Shown here one piece after another: positions 10,932 to 20,620 of a stretch of 64,000 bases of DNA. The notes below the pieces were generated by a model. The model did not search any database and was not told where the DNA came from. It saw nothing but the letters and a program-made list of their open reading frames with translations. The translations under genes and the position numbers were made by a program. Source of the stretch: Prostheceraeus crozeri (lineage: Eukaryota; Platyhelminthes; Polycladida; Euryleptidae); contig CAJQUW010011593.1 of NCBI GenBank assembly GCA_907163375.1, positions 186,001 through 250,000 on the forward strand, in the 5' to 3' direction. Within the stretch, counting starts at the first letter, position 1. Each line of letters starts with the position of its first letter.

Positions 10932-11923
10932 CACTAATCCCAAAAATGTGTGTCACCTTTTAATATACTCAAATATATGTCGATGTATCTTACCGTAGGC
11001 CTACTGTAACAAATGTTTCTGTTGCATTAGTCAAGAGAAGTAATTAACCTAATGATAATCAGTGATATTTTCAATGTTAGTTCAGTGTTAGCATCGAGGA
11101 AGACCTCCTGATGAATTGATGATAATTTTGATTCTCCGAGTAATAAATATTTACTGTACATGTATTATTATCAATTGCGCTCTGAGGATTCGTCATCCAG
11201 TTTTCGACCATCATGGATTGTAAGTCTTACAAACACTCAATGCCAACTCTTTTGGACACTTTCCTATTCGACAGATTCCATCACACATGTTTAGAGTAGT
11301 AAGAGCATTTAAGCAATTTATTCTTCAAAAATTGACATTTATCAAAAAAAATGATTAGCTAATATTTCATAAAAGATGGAGTCCGACAGTCTATTGACGA
11401 TTCATTAAAAACTAGTCTAAGCATTAACTGAAGTATATCATTAACGTTCTTCGAATTTCACAAAAGAGTTCGGTTGATTTCCAAGCGGCATCTTATTATT
11501 CACTAAATCTCGCTTTGTGTCTCGTTTGACTATAAAATTATCCTTTTGCTAAAATTCAGAAGTTCAACAATTTCTGATGTTGCCATCTTCATTACTGAAA
11601 AGCCAAAAGTGTCTACTTTAAGTCATCTTTTCTTTAGCTCCCCTAATTTTTCTCTTTGATTTTATTTCTCAATTTTTACTGTTTTGATTTCGTTGATCTC
11701 GTATAAGGCATGTTTGAGTACAATTAACTTCAAAATCAAAGCTTTCTAAAGTTCAACATTATAATATCCATAGAAATATACTTCAGGTCAATGAGTAACT
11801 TATGCAAGTCATAGAGTGTTCAATGTTTTCATAGATATATCTAGATTGTCAATTTTATAGCGATGTCACCTATTGACATTAGAAAGCAATTCAAAATGGT
11901 GACAGACATTTTTGTGATTAGTG
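10932..11923. mobile_element. Non-autonomous ~992-bp element with Tc1-type ends (copy 2)
   Basis: This is the duplicate of 3561-4552, with the same length and inverted ends and TA on both sides. The interior has no convincing coding frame. Confidence 0.7.
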
Positions 11924-12543
11924 TATACTCTATGACATTAAAAACGATCCACTTGATATAGAAAATCTCAATGGGAGTGGACGACTTTTATTTCATACTG
12001 CACTGACGATGGTCGCATTACAGTGCATCGAATGGTTGGTGAGAGGTATTCACCCTGCTGTATATCTTGGCATGACCGCTATAGTGGTAGCGTGATGATC
12101 TGGGCCGGTATCTGGTACGGAGGTCGAACTGTCGCAGTCATTGTGAATGGGACCTTGAACGGAGATCGATATTTATCGAATATCATATCTCCAATCGTCA
12201 TCCCAACGGTAAATGAACTCAATCTCATATTCCAGGATGACAACGCTCGACCACACAGAGCTCATTGTGTAACAACAGCGATAGTGAGATCTGGAATTCG
12301 CATCCTCCATTGACCTTCACGCTCCCACGATCTGTCTCCAATCGAACATGCTTGGGATGAACTTGGTCGGAAAGTGAGAGATGCATATGATCATCCGCCA
12401 TCAACACTGACAGCTCTTTCAGAGAGACTCATCGATCAATGGTCATTGCTGGATCAGGAACGGCTTGATCATCTTTGCGACTCGATGCCGATGATACATC
12501 AAAGCTGCATTTCAGTGCGGGGAGGACATACTCGGTACTAATG
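11924..12543 (+). pseudogene. Tc1 transposase relic (copy 2), uninterrupted C-terminal part
   Basis: From 12005 the frame shows DDGR, GERYSPCC, WAGIWYGGRT, the catalytic FQDDNARPHRAH, and then PSRSHDLSPIEHAW with the third acidic residue region, ending in SVRGGHTRY and a stop at 12541-12543. This is the typical Tc1 C-terminus. One in-frame TGA (12311-12313) stands where the family has tryptophan, and the frame upstream of DDGR is shifted. The N-terminal helix-turn-helix is gone, so it is not functional. Confidence 0.9.
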
Positions 12544-12653
12544 TCTCCCATTTATTCAGATATAATGTTTTATATAAAATGCTATCTCATAATTCATGAG
12601 TGTGAGTGGAATAAAGTTCATATATTTGATTGGAGCATTTTTTATGTCAGGCA

Positions 12654-12654
<1 letters not shown>

Positions 12655-12722
<68 letters not shown>
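12655..12722. repeat. (TA)n microsatellite
   Basis: An uninterrupted TA tract of about 68 bp, with a second at 12779-12806. Runs of tyrosine-isoleucine in translated frames here are artefacts of the repeat. Confidence 0.98.
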
Positions 12723-12723
<1 letters not shown>

Positions 12724-12726
<3 letters not shown>

Positions 12727-12774
12727 GACATAGTCGAAAGCTATTCAATGCAATTTGTCATTGACCTTGTCTTC

Positions 12775-12785
<11 letters not shown>
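12724..12785 (+). repeat. ~60-bp direct repeat flanking the Tc1 block (right)
   Basis: Matches 10868-10930 and 3495-3556 with a few substitutions and lies between two TA arrays. It is probably a piece of the older repeat into which the Tc1-type elements moved. Confidence 0.8.
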
Positions 12786-12809
<24 letters not shown>

Positions 12810-12882
12810 GGAAATCCGAAAATGGCAATAAATATATGAAAATAATAACCCGAAGGAAGGCAATCAAAACTAAGGATATAAA

Positions 12883-12923
12883 TCCCGACCCGTTTCAGTC
12901 CTTTTCGTGGACTTCTCAAGGGA
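12883..12923 (-). other. PLE hairpin motif (minus strand)
   Basis: On the minus strand: CCCTTGAGAAGTCC, loop ACGAAAA, GGACTGAAACGGGTCGGG. The GTCC/GGAC stem is perfect. This is the clearest example of the CCTTGA-stem-GAAA layout in the window. It lies in a short AT-rich stretch (12807-13022) downstream of the coiled-coil ORF on the same strand. Confidence 0.6.
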
Positions 12924-13022
12924 TTAATGATTGTATTTTTGAAATGCAGCACAAGTTCATATCATATCTAATGTTTACATGGAGATGTACAGTGTATATA
13001 TAATGTTGTTAAAAATGTTATG

Positions 13023-13952
13023 TTAGTAAAATGTTCTAGGAAATATCTTTTGATCATAGAAGACTGATTTCCTATCAAAATAATGCGACCTATTAAAGTT
13101 ATTCATATAACGAGCACTATATTCCTCTGATTTTCTCCAATCTCTTTGATCTCGTTCCAGTATTCTCCAATTACGGCATAATTGTTTGCAGATCATGCTA
13201 GAGTCATGGTTTCTTCTATGAAAGTGATTTTGTTTCTTGTTAAATCTGCTATCATTAGAACAATTCTTATGAGATCGAAGTTTATAATTCGTCTGCTTGT
13301 AGATAAATTTGTTTTCGCTGTTTATAGTTATTAAATGTTTGTCTGAATTAAAAAACGATCTTTTGTTCTCCCAAATAACACAGCTTTTTTCTTCTTCACC
13401 ATTAATTATTTCTCTCCATTGATTTTCTCGGAGTTCTGCTTCTTTGCTGTCATAATGTTCATTCAAATATTCAATCATTTCATTGTCTATTTCTTCCATA
13501 ATTTTTGCTTTGATATCTGCTGTCAGTCTAGGTCTTTTAATTTCATATTCGCATTCCTTCATACACAGTTCTTTTCGAAGTTCTCTTTCTTGATCACTAT
13601 GTTGAGCCACCGGATTTTTAAACAATTTCCTCGTAATTCTTACATTTTTGTCATTCATAGCCTGCTCATAAATTTCTGCGATTGATCTATTTTTGATGGC
13701 CTCGTAATAGGCTAATTTTCTTCGATTGATCTTCTTTTTCCAATCCAACGTCGAGATGGAAATTCTTAACAATTTTTTAGACACATTAGTGATATCCACT
13801 TTTATTTCATTTTTGAGTTTTTGCATGCCTTTCGTTTCGCTTTTTATGTCATTCAAATCCAGCTTGATATCTAACTGGAATGCACTCAAAAGTCTGCACA
13901 AAGTATTTACCGTTGAAGTTAGCCCACTGATTTTATTTTCTAATAATTCCAT
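13023..13952 (-). CDS. Coiled-coil ORF, possibly PLE-associated ORF1
   Basis: An open 309-aa frame. Residues 1-70 are heptad-like (MELLENKISGLTSTVNTLC). A lysine/arginine-rich stretch follows (WKKKINRRKLAYYEAIKN near 71-88), then acidic helices (KAKIMEEIDNEMIEYLNEHY near 145-165) and a basic, asparagine-rich tail. There is no RT, nuclease or transposase motif. The WKxKINRRKLAY-type start resembles the upstream ORF found with some PLEs in cnidarians and other invertebrates; this is recalled family resemblance, not a search. The PLE-type hairpin 100 bp downstream on the same strand supports that reading. It is intact and could still be expressed. Alternative: an unrelated host coiled-coil protein. 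A pogo transposon begins just upstream. Confidence 0.45.
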   Translation of the reverse strand: MELLENKISGLTSTVNTLCRLLSAFQLDIKLDLNDIKSETKGMQKLKNEIKVDITNVSKKLLRISISTLDWKKKINRRKLAYYEAIKNRSIAEIYEQAMNDKNVRITRKLFKNPVAQHSDQERELRKELCMKECEYEIKRPRLTADIKAKIMEEIDNEMIEYLNEHYDSKEAELRENQWREIINGEEEKSCVIWENKRSFFNSDKHLITINSENKFIYKQTNYKLRSHKNCSNDSRFNKKQNHFHRRNHDSSMICKQLCRNWRILERDQRDWRKSEEYSARYMNNFNRSHYFDRKSVFYDQKIFPRTFY

Positions 13953-14012
13953 TTTATCAAAAATAACTTGAGCTTTATCCTTTGAAGGCTGCTTCCATAG
14001 AAATCAGATACT

Positions 14013-17000
14013 ATATAAGGTAACTGTGTACAAGATGGCCATAGTTAATGTAAAACAATATTGTGACGAGAATATTGAATATTTTTTCTTCGTTCTTTTG
14101 CTAAAATATCAGAAAATACCCATAGTTTCATATCTTTCTTGTAATTTTTTTTCGGACATCCTAGTTTTTCCTCTAGAGTGATTTAGTAAAAGCTAAAAGA
14201 AATACACCGAAAAAAAAGTGCTGGCAACATGGCCACCCTTTCCAAATTTGAATTAAATGAAAAACTACGACATTGTAAAACATTCTCTGTTTTCATAAAC
14301 GTCAGGAGGTATAAAAACAACTAAAAATGTGCCAAAACAGTGCTTATGGTCTAAATTGACACATAAACAAGCAATAAAAATTACGTAAAAATATTACTCA
14401 TAAAATCTGTCACAATAGCTTATTGGTGAAAGGTAGGATCACAGTCGCAGCAGATGAATGTCTCATTGTAGGATTTTGTGAAGCCAATACATTCGTCGTG
14501 AAAATATTCTTCGCAAGACATGCACATCCGCATGTCTTTTACACAGTCCTCGTCACAAATCGAACAATACCATCCACTGTTTGACTGATTGATCGGTGCC
14601 GGTCTCGCTGATTCTTTCCTTTTGCGTTTGATCTCGACTTTCTTTTTCATTTTCAATGGCTTTTCAGAGGTGTCATCGCATTTCTCTTGAAACAGTGACT
14701 GAGTCAATAGCTGAGCTTTGTAATTTATACTCTTTCGCCTTGGTGTGGTCTTCCGCTTCTCAAGTCTCGGAGAGCTCAACAGTTCTTTGAAGCTCGTGTT
14801 GGGAGATTCTAGTGATGTCTTTAATGGCGCGTGCTGATCACTTGATGTCGTTGGTTCGTCCTCATGGAGGGGCACTTCATTCACTGTAGGTTCTCGGGAT
14901 GTTGTCGGCTGATGCTCGATCTGATCGCAATCCATCCGAGTATCAGTGACTGTCTGTGATCTTATCTCTGGAGGAATTTCCATCGCAGTGACTGAAGTCA
15001 AGTCTGTGATCCTGGTCACTTCACTACGGCAAAATGCCTCAATGGGAATAACCGACTTGTCGAATGGATAAATCCCAGTGACGCGAAACCCGCTCATGAT
15101 GTTTTCAAGTGTAAGCGACCGATTCCAGCAAGGTGTGAACAGTTTTCCGAATCGCTCCTTGGTAATGTTTCGTCCAGGGAATGTTCTCCAGAATTTCAAG
15201 ACTTCCTCATCCCAGTGGTATTCAAAGGATCTGAATACGGATCGATCCAGCGGCTGCAACTCATTAGTTGTGTTTGATGGCAAGCAATACAAGCTGATTT
15301 CATACAGGTCAGCGACGTCGACGATCTTCGGACTTAAGTGACATGCAGCTCCGTCAAATATCAAGAGAACTCTTCCTTTGGGCTTGTGCTCATTGAAGTG
15401 CTCCAACCACCTGATGAATATATCATTGGTCATGCAACCTTTTTCAGACATGGCGAATATAGACATCGATGGAAGATCGTCTCCAAACGTTGGGTTGGAC
15501 CTTTTTCCCTTGAAGATAATCATCGGTGGCGGTACAGATCGTGCAGCGCTGACACAAGCCACGATCGTTACGTTTTCACCATGTTCTTGACCCATCAGAT
15601 GAACCCTCTTCGCTCCTTTCTTTGCGAGAACTTTCTGTTGCTTGTGAATTGTCAAGCGGCAAGCCTTTTCGTCCAAATTGAAAATGCGATTCGGTTTGTT
15701 GTGTAATTCGTGTTCATCCATAGAAGCTTTCAATTTGGCGAAATGGTCATTCACTATCATCGGGTTCAGCTTCTGAGCTCGAGGTGTATTTAGTGTTTGG
15801 GCTCTCCTAGTCGAGATTTCCGGGTGTCTTTCAAGAAAGCCATCAACCCAAGAACGTCCGGCAATCTGTTTTCTTTCCGAGAATTGATGTCTCTTGTTGT
15901 TTTGCGTCACATAATGATATATATACAGTTGAATCATCTTCTTACTCAAAGGGAATCCGAGATCACAGAATCGGATTAATCCTTCTCACTAAGTCCTCTT
16001 CTTCATCGTTATCCAATGTCATTCGTCTTCCCGTAGATTTGGTTCTAGTACCCTTCTTGATGTGTTTTCTCAGCGTTCGGCGTGGAATTTTGTAAGTCTC
16101 TGCAGCCTTCTTCAACGACATTCCCTTGGTAACACACTCAATTGCATTTCCTAGCTGTTCTTCTGACCACGATTGACCTCGAAGTCCCTTTGATCGAGAT
16201 CTCTGCCCCATGACACAGCCTGAAAAAATAAGAAAATGTTTAAGGTTCAAATTTATGCCACAAGAATAGTTTCAGTTAGGACGATTGCTTACAAAATTAC
16301 GTGCATTCAATTGAAATGACTGAGCTATTCTCTATGAAGTGAATCAATTTCAAGCAGCAAGAACAGACACTTAAGCTTACGTATATTCAAATCTAAGAAT
16401 GATAGTATAAGTGTAAGCTTAAGCCTAATAGAAATTAGCCTACCTATGAGCGAAACAGGGTTTAATGTATGATGGTGCTTGTTGCAGAAAGGATCACTCT
16501 AAAGGCACATACCGGTACTTCTAGTGGATTTTGACTGGTAAAATCCTAAGACTCTAGGATTCAAAAAAAAAATTCGAAGGAGGGGTTTTAGGAGAGCCTT
16601 TTTAATTTCATAAGGAAAACTTTTTTTTGAAAAGACTTAGGTCTACTGTAGGCCTATTTTAAGTAATTATTACTAAAAGTAGGATTCATAGACCTAATAG
16701 AAACGTACTTCATTCCTCGGTATACACTTATTATCGCTATTGTGGCTCATGGTAACAAAGCAGTACGGATAATAGCAGCTTAATTACCATATTTACCGAT
16801 TTTGGTTGTAGAATGTAAAGATGGCCATGTTGCCAGCATTTAGATCACCAGATAAAAATCCCAATTATAGAAAATGCAGTGAACGTTAACGAAACTCGCT
16901 AATCGACATTGTAGCTGGATGATATTTACTCTAGATCTATGCCGGTATAATCATTTATAAGAATGATAACTGTGGTAGACAAAGCTTTAACCTTAAGCAG

Positions 17001-17188
17001 AAAATTCTTTCGCAGCTGACGAAATGACAAGATGAACGCCGACGAGTGGCTTTATGTGTGTTATTGTCCTCATTGGGGTAGTAGATCATCGTGTGAAATC
17101 ACCGTCGTCAAACTGTTAGCGTAAGTGCTATTTTTAGACACATGGCCATCTTGCAAGCATGGCCATCTTGTACACAGTTACCCTATAC
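14013..17188 (-). mobile_element. pogo-superfamily DNA transposon, ~3.17 kb
   Basis: The terminal inverted repeats are GGTAACTGTGTACAAGATGG at 14019 and its mirror ending at 17182, perfect over 24 bp and extendable with one mismatch into TATA(A/G). Both flanks carry ACTATATAA-like sequence, consistent with TA target use. Subterminal inverted repeats (GCTGGCAACATGGCCA at 14220-14235, mirrored at 16822-16837) and a repeated TGGCCATCTTG at the right end may be transposase-binding sites. One transposase gene lies inside on the minus strand. Confidence 0.9.
14420..16211 (-). CDS. pogo-like transposase with C-terminal PHD-like finger (one frameshift)
   Basis: Start chosen at 16211 (MGQRSRSKG). It lies 8 bases after a good splice acceptor (TTATTTTTTCAG), so a 5' exon is possible. 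The first segment (to about 15985) holds a psq-type helix-turn-helix, WSEEQLGNAIECV to KIPRRTLRKHI. The frame then shifts once near 15975-15990, and an open 509-aa frame (15949-14420) continues with a second DNA-binding region (GRSWVDGFLERHPEIS) and the DDE core: aspartates in NLDEKAC, IFDGAACH and LQPLDRS. The second and third are 35 residues apart. A lysine-rich linker leads to a C4HC3 finger (CSIC, CMSC, HDEC, CCDC). The single break makes this copy probably inactive, though recently so. Confidence 0.88.
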
Positions 17189-18777
17189 TATATAAAGGCT
17201 AGAAGAGTCATCGTGTTGAAACCGCCTATCCCGACGTGGGCACGAATTGTTCGGGACTCCGAGCAGCTTTAATTCATTTTTAAAATGATAACCCACGTGT
17301 TTTACAGCTGTTCGCAGATGATTGCGCCCGTTAAAATTGCAGCGGTAAATTGGTTAGCGACCGTAAATTCCATCAGTTAGCGTTCTATTTTGTCATTGAA
17401 CCGTAGAAGTGAAAACATAATTAATTTTTATAAGCAACTAGACTTATTTTATGCTGAAATAGACACACACCGGTTTGTATTTCGCCGCATGTGAGTGCTA
17501 CATGAATGAGTGCTACAATGACTACGAACTCAAGCCGCCTAGAAGAAAGTATGTGATGTGACATTTACAATTATCAATAATAATTGTAGCAGGAGCACCG
17601 CTATTCACATATTTTCAGTGATAGTTTGACTTTAATTCACCCATTTATGTTCTGAAATAATAATTAGCGGAAGGTGCTAATGGATATGACAGGTTGCAAA
17701 AGTCAGATTGATGATCTCTACTTAGACATCTATAGGCATCCAAAACTTCAACTTGATGATCCTAATTTAGCATAGACTTGAAGCAATTTGTGAATTTTTA
17801 ATAGATCAGTCAGACACGCGTTAATCTTAAATATATCTCAGCCCTGTCAATAGTATGAACAACCTTGCTGGTTAGACTGAGACTTTGTAAGAGCCACCAA
17901 TACCAATAGAATTGGTCATGGTCTTTCTGTTATAGCCTAATATCCAATGCTGTCGATTCTATGTGGAAAATGACAAAATATATAATGTTAAATGAATGTT
18001 TAGGAACTATGGTTTTGATAATTTATTACCTTTGAGTCATGCAAACCCATATTGTACCTACTGCAACCTAGCAAATGATGAAACCAGATTACCAGATGAA
18101 ACAGTTGATTTGTAACACATGTTCTACGTAGTCAACATTGATAATAAAGATGTTTACGCGAATTAATTAGGGACAGATTTTGATTGCAAAGATACTGTCG
18201 TGAATCAATGTGGTACAGATTTTGATGACAATTAGATACCCGCATGCTGTTGTTGCCTATCACCAATAAAAATGTCTAGATGCACTTTAATAAGAAGTAA
18301 CTAAATACATGAAAGAAACAATTTTAGGGGAATTGCTTTACGTAGATAATCCAATCTTTGTTTGCAATCCGAACTAATCACGAGCGTTCTATGTTTCTAC
18401 CACCGTGCACTTCCGAATACCGATCGAAGGAGGTCCATTCCTGAGAAGCACAAGTCTAATTCTAACATGTTCAATACCAAAAGACACACATACGAAAAAC
18501 CTCCAATTTAATGATTGTCAAGATATGTCATCTTTTCAAAAGTCGAGGGTGGGAATCCATTTAAATTGCTGATGCCAGTACATCACCTACACAGACCGAT
18601 GTTTTTCACTGTTGACTCCGTTCGGCATTGGAATCAACTTACAGCATACGAAGCGTTAGCGGGTTAGGTTATCAAACTTAAGTCAAGACAAGGGTTAACA
18701 TTTCAGGCGCTTGGACCTATGGTAAACATGAACACCTTTATCCATTCTTAGTAAACTGTTCTTTGAAGTTTCATTCA
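17189..18777. other. Intergenic, no gene seen
   Basis: AT-rich, with no long frame, clear repeat end or RNA gene. Confidence 0.6.
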
Positions 18778-19664
18778 TTAGCCTGTCATGGGTTTGATCT
18801 TCTGTTTTATTTTTGGCATGTTCGTCGCAATTAAGCGAGATTCAGCCACCCTAGTAGTAATCGCTGTTTGCTGTCTATCGATAATTTTGTAGTCGAAATT
18901 GTTTATGGTCATCACTCTATCCCTGTGGGCTGTCATCGCATGTTCACTTAGTGCACTTTTCTTGTCTTCATGCCGTAAACTTCGCTCGTGTTCTCTGTAG
19001 CGAACTTGAATTGGTCGACAAGTTTGACCTATGTAATTCTGGTCACATATCTTGCAGGAAAATTCATAGATGACATATTTACTTTTGCAGCTATATCTCG
19101 GCCCAATGTTTGTACAAATGCTACAAGAACACATATTTATATCCGGTTTTTTTGAAATTCGAGGCTAATTGTTTTCCAGGTTTACTAGTAATGCGTACTG
19201 GAATATCATACTTATTTTTTATTTTATTGATTTTTCTCAAAAAACTGTCTCCAAGGAAATCAAGTGTTAAATTCACTTTGTTTTCTTTTATGTTTCTTGC
19301 TTTGTTATTTCTATCTTTGGGGTGCATATCGTTTTTACTATAGCCATTGTTACTTAGTCTATTTTTCATAGCATCGTGTGATTTATCTGAAGGGTCAGAG
19401 CATCGAGTCTCAACGTATCGAAAACTATTTTTTATGAAATTGTTTTTCACATGGTTCGGCAACCAGCTATCCTTGCGTAAGCTTATGCCAGAGTGGCAAG
19501 GTTTACTATACCAATTATATTGCAATTTTTCTTTTACCGAGATGCTTCTTATTTTCTTGCATTTCAGATTGAACACCTGCTTTCATCATTCTATACTGTC
19601 TATGATTTTCTTTCATAATATTTTTCTCTTTGATTAATTCTTCTAATTGTTTGATTTTATCCAT
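18778..19664 (-). mobile_element. Penelope-like element D relic: RT thumb, linker and GIY-YIG
   Basis: The minus frame at 19121-19576 shows a PLE thumb/linker pattern (NWYSKPCHSGISLRKDSW, NSFRYVETRCSD). The frame at 18778-19134 shows the cysteine cluster CSCSICTN, KYVIYEFSCKIC, and the GIY-YIG core NYIGQTCRPIQVRYREHERS with an SALSEH helix. The element is broken, with the RT palm missing. A separate ~50-codon minus frame (from an ATG at 19664, MDKIKQLEELIKEKN) overlaps the upstream end and looks coiled-coil. It is a fourth lineage, distinct from A, B and C. Confidence 0.85.
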
Positions 19665-19775
19665 TTTTTAAAATATAATATTTGAATTTTGTGGAATCAT
19701 TGGGACACAACATAAACATTGTAATGAATGATTACAATGTCTGGTAGTAATGACTACGAATGATTACTTTTCTGA

Positions 19776-20414
19776 CTACTTTTTTATATTTTGTTCTAAA
19801 GATTCTACTAATGTTTTTATTTCTTCTAAAATAGCTGAAATATCTTCTTTACCTTCTTTTCTTCCTTGTGTTATCATTTTAGGTTGTTTATTTACTTCCT
19901 CAGCTATTTTATCAAAAGCTTCTATCTCTTCTAAAGTAATTGCATTATCATTAATTGATCTTTGAAAATAATAATGAAGTTTATCATATACTTCTTTAAC
20001 ATGTAGATATTTCCTTTTTAATGATTTTTGTTTCTTTGATGCTAAAGATTTTTCTAAGATTGTTGCAGTTGAAGTTACAAAAATACCTGTACTTGTTAAA
20101 GCTGTAGCAACTACTGGAATTACTAAAACACCTGAAGTTATTATAATTGTAAATACTCCTAAACTTACTGTTAAAAATATTCCTATACTTTGTGTTATAT
20201 TTTTTGCTTTGAACCATCTCTTTCTTAATTTATTATAATGTTCTAATTTTAATAATAATTGAGATTCTTTATCTTTCATATACCGTACTCTATCTTTATG
20301 TTTTGCTAGGTATATTTCTAACATAATTTCGTTTTGTGTTTTTAAAGACCAGTCATTATTTATACAAGGATATAATGATTCCTTTTCATTTTCTTCCATT
20401 TTTGGAGTTTCCAT
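19776..20414 (-). CDS. Uncharacterised two-helix membrane protein, very AT-rich
   Basis: An intact 212-aa frame. It has an acidic N-terminus, then a charged helical segment (residues 24-72, with MLEIYLAKHKDRVRYMKDKE), two hydrophobic segments at about 74-94 and 95-120 (a likely membrane hairpin), a basic helical stretch (SKKQKSLKRKY), and a charged C-terminal helix with ITLEEIEAFDKIAEEV. Function is unknown. Codons are strikingly A/T-rich compared with the peroxidasin gene, and an intact frame of this length in such DNA is unlikely by chance. Similar helix-hairpin-helix proteins occur in some virus-like and Polinton-like elements. That is a weak inference here, since no hallmark gene is adjacent. 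Confidence 0.6.
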   Translation of the reverse strand: METPKMEENEKESLYPCINNDWSLKTQNEIMLEIYLAKHKDRVRYMKDKESQLLLKLEHYNKLRKRWFKAKNITQSIGIFLTVSLGVFTIIITSGVLVIPVVATALTSTGIFVTSTATILEKSLASKKQKSLKRKYLHVKEVYDKLHYYFQRSINDNAITLEEIEAFDKIAEEVNKQPKMITQGRKEGKEDISAILEEIKTLVESLEQNIKK

Positions 20415-20429
20415 TTTTAAATAAAATAT

Positions 20430-20620
20430 TTTAATTATTTTGAAAAACTTGGGTGCATGTTTTTCATAAAAACTTGGGTGTATTATTATTATTTTTTTAT
20501 TTTGAAAAAATTTGGTGTATGTTAAATTAAAAAAATTTCATTATTTAAAACTTGAGAGTGTGTTAAATAAAAAAATTCATTATTTAAAACTTGGGTGTAT
20601 GTTAAATAAAAAAATATTTG
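20430..20620. repeat. AT-rich imperfect tandem repeats
   Basis: About five degenerate units, each built on AAACTTGGGTGTATGTTAAA plus an AT spacer and roughly 30-45 bp long, lie directly upstream of the 212-aa gene. They could be its promoter region or part of the same element. Confidence 0.8.

Larger units (their letters stand above)
7562..12330. repeat. Large recent duplication, copy 2
   Basis: This is the second copy of 1-5517, in the same orientation. It lacks the palindrome block and the LINE insertion of copy 1, so its TA array near 9292-9303 is short and its Tc1 relic is uninterrupted. To the left the same PLE reverse transcriptase continues back to about 7160, sequence that copy 1 would hold beyond the window edge. 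The low divergence suggests a young event. Assembly duplication from haplotypes is an alternative, but the copy-specific insertions argue for two real loci or alleles. Confidence 0.95.

Noticed and set aside
12475-13003. Frames rich in alternating Tyr-Ile across 12655-12806
   Set aside because: They are translations of TA microsatellites.
17200-17250. A further PLE hairpin near the pogo right flank (TTGAAACCGCC)
   Set aside because: It lacks the CCTTGA half and a stem, so it is not counted with the others.
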